Assembly: GCA_041623475.1 (NCBI GenBank) | Contig: JBFJWU010000016.1 | Coordinates: forward strand, 1-19,001 | From: JBFJWU01 sp041623475 [NCBI: bacterium] | Lineage (GTDB): Bacteria > J088 | Reading direction: 5' to 3' | Length of the DNA: 19,001 nucleotides | Part shown: positions 7,532 through 14,465 of the stretch, piece by piece | How positions within the stretch are numbered: position 1 is the stretch's first letter | How the letters are laid out: each line of letters starts with the position of its first letter | The notes under the pieces: generated by a model | Database searches by the model: none | The model's input: only the letters and a program-made list of their open reading frames with translations | Told to the model about the DNA's origin: nothing | Translations under genes and position numbers: made by a program

Positions 7532-7977
7532 TGACTCGGAAACGGTTTTCTGCACGGCATCTTCGGGCACGTGTGCTCAAGGTCGGGTTTGATACACATA
7601 AATGGATCTACCAGGTAACCGATGGCCGGATTGGTGCCCACGTTGGCCTGCCGATTCTGTTGTTGACCGTAACCGGTCGCAAAACGGGGTTGGAACGGGT
7701 GACACCGTTGGTCTATTTCCGTGACGGGGAGAGTTATTTCGTTGTCGCGTCCGATGGCGGTGCGCGACGGAATCCGCAATGGTTCAAAAACCTTCAGGTG
7801 GACCCGAAGGCGCGTATCCAGGTCGGTCGCCGGAAACTGGACGTGATTGCGCGGGTTGCGGCAGGATCTGAACGGGAACGGCTGTGGTCGATGGCGGCCC
7901 GGAAGAATCCGGTCTATGAGCCTTACCAGAAGAAAACCAGCCGACAAATTCCGGTGGTGATTCTGGAACCCGTCTAA
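7531..7977 (+). CDS. Ddn/DUF385-type nitroreductase family protein (deazaflavin-dependent oxidoreductase-like), 148 aa
   Basis: A small split-beta-barrel flavin-type protein. The conserved TVTGRKTG (residues 46-53), PLVYFRDG (59-66), VVASDGGARRNPQWFKNL (71-88) and RIQVG (95-99) match the family that includes mycobacterial Ddn. In actinobacteria such proteins use reduced F420 or bind flavin, haem or fatty acids. Whether this host makes F420 cannot be judged here, so the cofactor is open. The start ATG overlaps the upstream amidase stop (TGATG), so the two proteins are made from one message and may act on the same compound. The basic N-terminus (RKRFSARHLRARVLK) forms a helix as in relatives that contact the membrane. 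The 3' end overlaps the convergent patatin gene by 4 bp. Confidence 0.88.
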   Translation: MTRKRFSARHLRARVLKVGFDTHKWIYQVTDGRIGAHVGLPILLLTVTGRKTGLERVTPLVYFRDGESYFVVASDGGARRNPQWFKNLQVDPKARIQVGRRKLDVIARVAAGSERERLWSMAARKNPVYEPYQKKTSRQIPVVILEPV

Positions 7978-8918
7978 TGTCCGAACTGTTCGATAGCACG
8001 CTCCAGTTCGGCTTTAAGCTGGTCTTTGGCGGGCTGGGCCTGTTTCAAAATGGTATCCATCTTCAGAACATCCAGCATCCGGATGTTGACAATGTCGGGT
8101 TTCACATAGATATCCGGGCGACCCAGTTCCAGTTGCCGAACCATAATATTTTCGCGAAGGATCTGCATCGCGTGGAACAGAGTCTCCAGGGCCCCAGGTA
8201 TCGGGCCATCCACCGGTTTGCGGACTCCAATTACGTCGACGGCGACCGTAATGTCCGTTGACTCCAGCAGCAGATCAAAGGGAACCGGATTTGACAGCCC
8301 GCCATCGACCAGGACTCGGTCTTCATATTGGACGGGCTCGAATGTCCCGGGCACAGCCATGCTGGCGTGCAAGAGTTTTCTCAGGGGGCCACGGTCGTAG
8401 ACGACCTGCTCGCGGGACCAGTGATCAGTCGCGACAATCTGTGTCGGGATCCCCAGGTCTTCCAGGTTTTCACTGTCTACGTTTCCCAAAAGTTTTTTCA
8501 GGATCCGTGCGCCAGACACAAGACCGCCCCGTGACCAGGCGGGCTCGATTGATTCCAGCAAATTCAGGATCCGCATGTCCAGAAAATCAACCTCGCCATT
8601 CTCAGAGTTGGCGGGAATAACCTCCAGCAGTAATTCGCGAATCTGTCTGGCATCCCACCCTGCCGCGTAGACGGCACCAAAGAACGCACCGACGCTGCTG
8701 CCGGCAATTCGGGCTGGCCTGATACCAAGTTCATCAAAAACTTCCAGCATCAGCAGGTGCGCCAGGCCATTTGCGCCACCTGCGCCCAGTGCCAGGCCTA
8801 TAGACGGCCCGGATTTGAGTTGTTCGCTGGCTCGTGTAGACGGATCGGGCAAGGTCACTCCTGTGACGGGGAGGGCAGCCAAAAAAGCTGAGGTACTGAT
8901 GAATGTACGCCGTTGCAT
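7974..8918 (-). CDS. Patatin-like phospholipase with Tat-like signal, 314 aa
   Basis: A Ser-Asp dyad lipid acyl hydrolase. The nucleophile is Ser75 in GSSVG (73-77), the catalytic Asp is 205 in VDGGLSNPVP, and the glycine-rich oxyanion loop is ALGAGGANGLAH (43-54). Asn50 replaces the Arg/Lys common in GGGxRG loops; I have seen the GGANG form in a proteobacterial subfamily, so it need not mean inactivity. The N-terminus MQRRTFISTSAFLAALPVTG has a twin-arginine RRxFI motif followed by a moderately hydrophobic stretch, which suggests Tat export and a periplasmic or envelope location. The start is ATG 8916-8918, and no good Shine-Dalgarno is visible. The gene lies 60 bp downstream of the P-type ATPase on the same strand, so read-through is possible. 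The stop codon overlaps that of the convergent Ddn-like gene. Confidence 0.9.
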   Translation of the reverse strand: MQRRTFISTSAFLAALPVTGVTLPDPSTRASEQLKSGPSIGLALGAGGANGLAHLLMLEVFDELGIRPARIAGSSVGAFFGAVYAAGWDARQIRELLLEVIPANSENGEVDFLDMRILNLLESIEPAWSRGGLVSGARILKKLLGNVDSENLEDLGIPTQIVATDHWSREQVVYDRGPLRKLLHASMAVPGTFEPVQYEDRVLVDGGLSNPVPFDLLLESTDITVAVDVIGVRKPVDGPIPGALETLFHAMQILRENIMVRQLELGRPDIYVKPDIVNIRMLDVLKMDTILKQAQPAKDQLKAELERAIEQFGH

Positions 8919-8968
8919 CCGTGGTGGTCGAGATTACAACCCATCAATGCCATGATACAAAACCGGTC

Positions 8969-8984
8969 GGCTGACGAATCAGCC
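8969..8984 (-). terminator. TTCG-loop hairpin at the ATPase stop codon
   Basis: On the minus strand GGCTGA-TTCG-TCAGCC is a perfect 6-bp stem with a TTCG tetraloop, and the TGA stop of the ATPase (8979-8981) lies inside it. A weak GGTTTTG tract follows 9-10 bases downstream. It could be a partial terminator or an RNA-stabilising hairpin between ATPase and patatin. The short T-run keeps confidence low. Confidence 0.3.
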
Positions 8985-11708
8985 ACGTTCGCGCTGACGG
9001 ATTCCAATTGTCGTCTTGGCCATCTGGATCACTATCGTCGGAACGGTCCCGGCTGCAATGACCAGGCTCCAGCCGTTGTTACCGATCGGCGCAAGCTCAA
9101 GAACCTGTGAAAGCGGTGCCACGACTACTGCCGTTACGACCAGGGTCGTCGACAGAACAACAGCCCCCCAGACATACGGGTTGCTGGTTATTTCGTTTTT
9201 AAGCACGGGGCTTTCATTGTCACGCATATTGAACACGTGGAAGATTTGCGCGATGGCCAGTGCCAGGAACGCGATCGTCCGGGCCTCGCGTTCGCTGGCA
9301 CCGTAGACAGAGAGTGACAGAAAAAAAACCGACAGGACACTTGCTGTCAGCGCCAGTCCGGAAGCCGCAATAACAAACCACCTGCGTCTGTCTATAATCG
9401 GTTCGTCCATCGGCCGCGGCGGATGGTCCATCACCGACGGATTGCCTTTGCCAACGCCGAGTGCAAGTGCCGGAAAGACATCGGTTACCAGGTTCAGGAA
9501 CAGAATCTGCAGGGGTAGTAGCGGTAACGCGGCACCTGCCATGGTTGCTGCTCCAACAACCAGAATCTCGCTGATATTGCAGGACAGAAGATAGACGACA
9601 AACCTGCGGATGTTATCAAAAATGACCCGGCCCTGGCCGATTGCGAAGACGATTGTCGCAAAAGCATCGTCCTGAAGCACCAGCGACGCGGACTCCCGCG
9701 CGACTTCGGTGCCTCGCTTCCCCATCGCGATTCCAATATCTGCTTTGGTTAATGCCGGGGCATCGTTCACGCCATCCCCGGTCATGGCCACGATGTTGCC
9801 GTGGTTCTGGAATGTCTGGATCAGGTCCAGTTTCTGCTGCGGGTCGACCCGGGCAAAAATGTCTGTTTGCAGTATTTCCTCTTCATCGGGGTTAGCGGAT
9901 CGAGAGATCTCCTGGAGTCGCTGCCCTGTCATTGCCGGTACCGTCGTCTGGTCCGGGGCTGATATCCCGACTGCGTGGGCAATGCTGGTTGCTGTGACCG
10001 GATGATCACCGGTAACCATTACGACACGAATGCCGGCGCGGTGGCACTCCACGATCGCTTCGCGAATGCCGGCCCGTGGCGGATCAACCAAGCCTATCAG
10101 GCCTGTCATGGTCAGGCCTGACCGCAACTGGTCGCCGTCCGCCCCAAGGCTGGGATTCCCGTCGACGTCGCCGATTCTATAGGCAACGGCAATGGTTCGC
10201 AGGCCCGATGCAGACAACTCGTCGGCGCGGTCCAGCCACCGATTTCGTTCGTCGGCCAACAAGTTTCGGACACCTGTTTCCGTGTGGACCGAATCGGACG
10301 CCGCAACGACGGCTTCGGCGGCGCCCTTGACGGCCAGTAATTCGCCTGATCCGGGAATATTGTGGACGGTCCCCATCATTCGGACGTTGGGGTCAAACGC
10401 AATCTCGAAGATCTCGGGCCAGGCGCGCAGCAAGTCGTCCCGCCACAGGCCGGCCTGTGATGCGGCAGCCAACAGCGCGACTTCCAGGGGATCGCCGTGA
10501 CTGGTACCCGAGCGATCAATTTGGGCGTTGCTGCAAAGGGAGCCCAGTATCAATGCCACGTTGCGGGGTTCCATCGCGGTTGGCGTGGTCAGCGGCGTGC
10601 CTGCAGCGATCGGCGAAGGTTCTTCCCGATTCACGGCAGTCAAATCAATGTCATCGCCGGCCAGTGCAAGGCGGGTAACGGTCAGGCGATTCTCGGTCAA
10701 AGTGCCGGTCTTGTCCGTACAGATCACCTGTGTCGCGCCCAGTGTTTCGACTGATGACAGCCTGCGCACAAGCGCGTTTCTGCGTGACATCCGCAGCATC
10801 CCGCGGGCCAGCGCGATCGTCGCAATGACCGGCAGACCTTCAGGGACCGCCGCAACGGCGAGGGCAATTGCAGTTTCGATGACCAGGACCAGCGGCATCC
10901 CGCCTACCAGCCCGGAAGCAAAGACAAACGTGGCCATTGCCAGAGTTGCCCAGACCAGACTGCGTCCCAAATGCTCAAGCCGCTGTTCAAGTGGTGTCGC
11001 CTCGGGTTCGGCACGTTCGACCATCGACGCAATCTGCCCAAGTCCTGATTCCAGGCCAGTCGCAGTGACAATGGCCGTGCCACTGCCACGCACAACCAGA
11101 GCCCCTTTGAACAACATACATGTCTGGTCGGCGACGCTGGTCGTCGGTCCGACCGGATCACTGGACTTGTCCACTGGCAAGGATTCGCCTGTAAGCATGG
11201 ATTCATCTGCCTGGACCAGCGAAGCGTCGATGATTCGCATGTCGGCGGCGACAATGTCGCCGCCCTCAAAGACAACAATGTCGCCCGGCACCAGATCCGT
11301 TGCCGGAATCCTGTGGTCATGACCATTGCGCCGAACTGACGAGTGGACAGTGGCCAGCTTGCGCAGTGCGTCCATCGACCGGGTTGCTCGCAGTTCGATG
11401 GCAAAACCGATCATTGCGTTTATAGCCAGGACTGCAAGAATAGCGGCGCCTTCTTTGTGCTGGGCAAACGCAAAGCTGATCAGGGCGGCGACGGCCAGCA
11501 GCAGAACAACCAGACTTCGGAACTGGGCAACAAGGATTTGCAATGCGGATCGCTTGCGTGCGGATGGCAGTTCATTTGGCCCGTGCCTGGCCCGGCGCCG
11601 AGTAACTTCGAGGTGATCAAGGCCAACGTCGGGGTTAACCTTTGCTGCAGCTGCAATATCGCTTGCCGCTGCGGCCCAGGGGGCTTCCGGAATATTAAAT
11701 GAGGTCAT
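8979..11708 (-). CDS. P-type cation-transporting ATPase, P2A (calcium-like) subgroup, 909 aa
   Basis: An ATP-driven cation pump of the inner membrane. The order is complete: a cation-ATPase N domain (~10-75), actuator loop TGES (173-176), M4 PEGLP (289-293), phosphorylation site DKTGTLT with Asp332, the nucleotide-domain KGAAE (461-465), TGDHP (566-570), and hinge TGDGVNDAP (643-651), followed by six C-terminal spans. The M4 PEGLP, M5 NISE (711-714) and M6 NLVTD (739-743) residues match the calcium ligands of SERCA-type pumps (N and E in M5; N, T and D in M6), so calcium export is the best prediction; manganese or another divalent ion is possible. Two of the usual soft-metal signatures (CPC/SPC in M4, an N-terminal CxxC domain) are absent. 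The start ATG follows AGGAACCTG, a reasonable ribosome site. The length is normal for the family. Confidence 0.95.
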   Translation of the reverse strand: MTSFNIPEAPWAAAASDIAAAAKVNPDVGLDHLEVTRRRARHGPNELPSARKRSALQILVAQFRSLVVLLLAVAALISFAFAQHKEGAAILAVLAINAMIGFAIELRATRSMDALRKLATVHSSVRRNGHDHRIPATDLVPGDIVVFEGGDIVAADMRIIDASLVQADESMLTGESLPVDKSSDPVGPTTSVADQTCMLFKGALVVRGSGTAIVTATGLESGLGQIASMVERAEPEATPLEQRLEHLGRSLVWATLAMATFVFASGLVGGMPLVLVIETAIALAVAAVPEGLPVIATIALARGMLRMSRRNALVRRLSSVETLGATQVICTDKTGTLTENRLTVTRLALAGDDIDLTAVNREEPSPIAAGTPLTTPTAMEPRNVALILGSLCSNAQIDRSGTSHGDPLEVALLAAASQAGLWRDDLLRAWPEIFEIAFDPNVRMMGTVHNIPGSGELLAVKGAAEAVVAASDSVHTETGVRNLLADERNRWLDRADELSASGLRTIAVAYRIGDVDGNPSLGADGDQLRSGLTMTGLIGLVDPPRAGIREAIVECHRAGIRVVMVTGDHPVTATSIAHAVGISAPDQTTVPAMTGQRLQEISRSANPDEEEILQTDIFARVDPQQKLDLIQTFQNHGNIVAMTGDGVNDAPALTKADIGIAMGKRGTEVARESASLVLQDDAFATIVFAIGQGRVIFDNIRRFVVYLLSCNISEILVVGAATMAGAALPLLPLQILFLNLVTDVFPALALGVGKGNPSVMDHPPRPMDEPIIDRRRWFVIAASGLALTASVLSVFFLSLSVYGASEREARTIAFLALAIAQIFHVFNMRDNESPVLKNEITSNPYVWGAVVLSTTLVVTAVVVAPLSQVLELAPIGNNGWSLVIAAGTVPTIVIQMAKTTIGIRQRERG

Positions 11709-11817
11709 CAGGTTCCTGTCGCATTATCCGCGTGACGAATACGCCGTAACGTCTTTCGCAGAATCGATCAGAGTTCATGTTGGAGCGGTCCTGCAAGGGA
11801 CGGCAGGCAGAGTTGAA

Positions 11818-13551
11818 CTACTGGTCAATACGGCGCAGGAACTCGCGACCGGCTTCCTGAATGAGGACATTGAGCGTTTCCAGGTCCGGAATATGGGTTA
11901 TGCCGACCGGATAGGTGGCATCGACCTCATTCAGGTTAAGGCGCAGCATTTTGTTGAATGACGGATCGGCAAAAGCCACGTAGCCGATGCGACTGGCCGC
12001 ACCATCGGCCGGCATCGTAAACGGCGTGCCGGTGAAATGCGGTTCATCGACCAGCGCCGCGTCCGTTGGGCAGCCGATCAGGTCCGCCAGCAATTCATCG
12101 CATTCCCACTCGACCAGCCATTTCCATTCGGTCAGGGACGTTCCATCCTGATCGACATTTGCGGTGGCGGCTTCGGGCATTAGCTGGCGCAAGTATTCCG
12201 GAGTGTCCAGCAACGCGTGATAGTCGATTTCAAGGCTGTTCGGAACCAGGAATTCGAACAGATTGTGCACTGCGTCGGCCGTGTCCAGATCCGTGTACAG
12301 GCCCTTAAGCTGCTCCAGCAAATCAACGAAGACCTGGGCGAATTCCGGGTCCAGCGAACTGATGACGACTTGCAGTGTGCTGATCAGTACGTCCGACTGC
12401 AGGATCGCTTCGGACGCTGTTTCAACAGCCGGTACAACCGCGTCCTCAACTTTTACAAACTCGGGCGCGCGATCGCGCAAGTGACTGATGATGTCATCTG
12501 CAGCGTTCCTGACCCGCTCGTCCAGGACAAAACGGACCTCGCGTGACACCGACCCGGAGTACGGCGGGTCGATTTCCAGATCGCCGGCCAGGATACTGGC
12601 GATGTCGGTGGTGCCCAGGGGTAGTTCGCTGAACCTGGCCACAATCCAGGCTTTTTCGCCCGGACGATCCAGATACTGAAAGATCCGACGCGACGTGTCG
12701 TTGGTTGTTTGTGATTCCGCCTCCAGCGCGTCAAAAAACAGCCGGTTGGAATCAAAAAAGGAAGCTAGCTGTTCACGTGCGTCTTTCTGGAATGCGGGCC
12801 CGCGGTTGGGCTCGCGTGTCAGGATGGTGTCGCTGTTATTGATCGCGAATGCGGTCATCGCGTAGATGCATCGGCGTGACTGGGCCGAGTCTGCAATATC
12901 GCGGCAGGTTTCCAGTGCTGCGCCATAGAGGATCGTCTGGGCGACCGGGAATTCGAAGTCGGCTGCCAGTACCAGCGCCAACGCGCTGGCGGCACCGTGC
13001 AGCCAGGTCTTGAACAGAAGCAGGTCGTGGCGCTTGAGTCGGCCGGAAAACTCGACGACCGGGACACCCCCCAGGCGAATCGGTAAAGCGAGTATGTTGA
13101 CCTCAAAGTCGTCGCCTGCTGCCAACGCTTCGTCAAATGATCCTAGTACAGCGTTCAGGTCATCCCAGATCGGCTGCAGGCGGCGATAAAGCAGTCGGTT
13201 CAGGTACGACTCTCCGGCCAGATTATCCTGCAAAACAGCAAGCCCCGGTGCGTTGGTGCCTACCGCCGCCAGGGTCTCGGCCAGTTCAATGACTTCACGG
13301 CCAACCACGCTCAGCCAGATCCCCAGCCTTGACAGCGCGATGCCGGTCTGCCGTTCAACTGTCCAACGGTCTGTCGTCGCGTCGATGTCCGTGAAGTTGT
13401 CCAGAGCGCATTGGTAGTCAGCAAGCGTCAGGCAGTCGCGGGCGTTTGCCAGGCTGACTTCGTTGGGGTCCGGTGGCGTTTCGCTGCAAGCCGTCACCGA
13501 TAATGTCACGGTAATCAACGCTGCCAAGGCCTGTGTTCCGGGTCGCATCAT
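11818..13551 (-). CDS. Hypothetical lipoprotein, 577 aa
   Basis: I do not recognise this protein. It begins with a type II signal peptide: MMRPGTQALAALITVTLSVT, then AC with the lipid-modified Cys at residue 22. The residues after Cys (SETPPD) carry no Asp at +2, which would favour sorting to the outer membrane. Residues ~33-80 (LANARDCLTLADYQCALDNF, then the following helix) look like a TPR-like helical pair with paired cysteines. Most of the rest appears alpha-helical with leucine-rich segments, and the C-terminal third contains several Cys and Trp residues (WKWLVEWECDELLADLIGC). ATG 13549-13551 is preceded by AGGAATGTAA, a good ribosome site. It is divergent from another lipoprotein gene and shares a 122-bp control region with it. 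A role in envelope assembly or as a scaffold is only inference from the export signal and helical content. Confidence 0.83.
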   Translation of the reverse strand: MMRPGTQALAALITVTLSVTACSETPPDPNEVSLANARDCLTLADYQCALDNFTDIDATTDRWTVERQTGIALSRLGIWLSVVGREVIELAETLAAVGTNAPGLAVLQDNLAGESYLNRLLYRRLQPIWDDLNAVLGSFDEALAAGDDFEVNILALPIRLGGVPVVEFSGRLKRHDLLLFKTWLHGAASALALVLAADFEFPVAQTILYGAALETCRDIADSAQSRRCIYAMTAFAINNSDTILTREPNRGPAFQKDAREQLASFFDSNRLFFDALEAESQTTNDTSRRIFQYLDRPGEKAWIVARFSELPLGTTDIASILAGDLEIDPPYSGSVSREVRFVLDERVRNAADDIISHLRDRAPEFVKVEDAVVPAVETASEAILQSDVLISTLQVVISSLDPEFAQVFVDLLEQLKGLYTDLDTADAVHNLFEFLVPNSLEIDYHALLDTPEYLRQLMPEAATANVDQDGTSLTEWKWLVEWECDELLADLIGCPTDAALVDEPHFTGTPFTMPADGAASRIGYVAFADPSFNKMLRLNLNEVDATYPVGITHIPDLETLNVLIQEAGREFLRRIDQ

Positions 13552-13616
13552 TTACATTCCTGATTCAAACAATAGTTTTATTCAGTACAGTATGCCGCCT
13601 GTGCGGTCTGGATTTA

Positions 13617-13630
13617 TTGACGTGAGTCAA
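13617..13630. promoter_or_regulatory. FNR/FixK-like palindrome TTGACGTGAGTCAA
   Basis: TTGAC-N4-GTCAA is a perfect inverted repeat and fits the FNR/FixK-type consensus TTGAY-N4-RTCAA of the CRP/FNR superfamily. It sits 43 bp before the ATG of the + strand lipoprotein and 65 bp before the ATG of the - strand one. TTGACG, its left half plus one base pair, could also be read as a -35 element with TAACGT 17 bp downstream. Which gene it controls cannot be decided here. Confidence 0.45.
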
Positions 13631-13638
13631 CTGGCGCT

Positions 13639-13648
13639 GTAACGTTAC
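13639..13648. repeat. 10-bp perfect palindrome GTAACGTTAC
   Basis: A self-complementary decamer 8 bp downstream of the FNR-like box and 25 bp before the + strand lipoprotein ATG. It overlaps the candidate -10 TAACGT (13640-13645). It may be a second operator half-site pair, or chance. Confidence 0.3.
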
Positions 13649-13673
13649 CAATGCCGCTGATAAACTGGTCGTC

Positions 13674-14465
13674 ATGCGTGTTTCATCAGTTTTGCCAGTC
13701 GCGTTGTTGTCCGCGTTTGCCCTTGGCGCGTGTGGGCCATCGGGCAGCGAGAATGTTGTTGCAGATTCTGTTTCCGGCTGCGACAGCCAGGCCGCCCTGG
13801 CAACGTGCGTGAAACCAACGATGTCGCCCGAGTACTACGTCGATCAGGCGAACAAGTATTTCGACACTCTGGACAGCGATGCACCGACGGACAGTATTCC
13901 CAACTATTCAGAGTTGGTTGCGCGCTGGGAATGGCCCCCGTGGTTGAAGTTGACCGGGATCGGCAAAACGATCCTGATTGCCTCGGATTTGGCGGTTACC
14001 CGGGCCGGGACACCGTCAACGGTTCCAGAACGGGATTGCCGCGCGTTTGATGTCCAGCCCTTTGCCCGTTGCTACGTTGTGATTGAATATGACGGCGGCC
14101 CGTGCCCGATCTACGAAGAATTTGCGTTCAATGATGCTGGTGAAATGACATTTATCGAGGCCTGGTCATCGACGCCCGGGCTGTTGCCTTTTGACGCCAA
14201 TGCGGACAAATGGGCGGAACAATCCGACTTGAAGCGACTGTCTACGCTGGTTCCGGGTTTGGGCAATGAACGGGGACTGATTGACCCCGACGCGCCCTGG
14301 ATGGATGCCGCCGCCGCAGAGGACGAGGACATCGCTGATTTCCAGCGCCGGGCGCAGGACTTCTGGGTGACGTGGGTATCAGAGCTGGAAAAGCACGGCA
14401 GTGATTTCTCGGAGGAATCGTTGTATGGCTATGGTTGCGGCTGGCCGGGGGTACCCGAACCCTGA
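13674..14465 (+). CDS. Hypothetical lipoprotein, 263 aa
   Basis: An unrecognised exported protein. The signal peptide MRVSSVLPVALLSAFALGAC ends in a lipobox (LGAC; lipidated Cys20). The mature part is acidic with several cysteines (residues ~37, 46, 122, 129 and 142 by eye) that could form disulfides, and it contains ARWEWPPWLKLTGIGKTI and RCYVVIEYDGGPCPIYEEF. The second of these looks like a beta-rich segment of a periplasmic or outer-membrane lipoprotein that ends in a helix (ADFQRRAQDFWVTWVSELEK). A GCGWPGVPEP tail closes the protein. The ATG at 13674 has a weak ribosome site, but no alternative start would keep the signal peptide. The 3' end overlaps the convergent adenylate cyclase gene by 37 bp. 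Divergent lipoprotein neighbours with one shared control region may act together, but there is no direct evidence. Confidence 0.83.
   Translation: MRVSSVLPVALLSAFALGACGPSGSENVVADSVSGCDSQAALATCVKPTMSPEYYVDQANKYFDTLDSDAPTDSIPNYSELVARWEWPPWLKLTGIGKTILIASDLAVTRAGTPSTVPERDCRAFDVQPFARCYVVIEYDGGPCPIYEEFAFNDAGEMTFIEAWSSTPGLLPFDANADKWAEQSDLKRLSTLVPGLGNERGLIDPDAPWMDAAAAEDEDIADFQRRAQDFWVTWVSELEKHGSDFSEESLYGYGCGWPGVPEP

Noticed and set aside
6587-7570. 327-codon open frame on the minus strand across the amidase gene
   Set aside because: It is antisense to a gene with a full catalytic signature, and its protein has no recognisable domain. Long antisense frames are common at this GC content.
10528-11322. 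264-codon open frame on the plus strand across the ATPase gene
   Set aside because: It lies entirely opposite the ATPase core, and its Ser/Thr/Arg-rich translation looks like a shadow of the real gene.
11790-11807. CCTGC/GCAGG inverted repeat downstream of the lipoprotein stop and upstream of the ATPase gene
   Set aside because: Only five base pairs with no T-run on the relevant strand; too weak to call a terminator.
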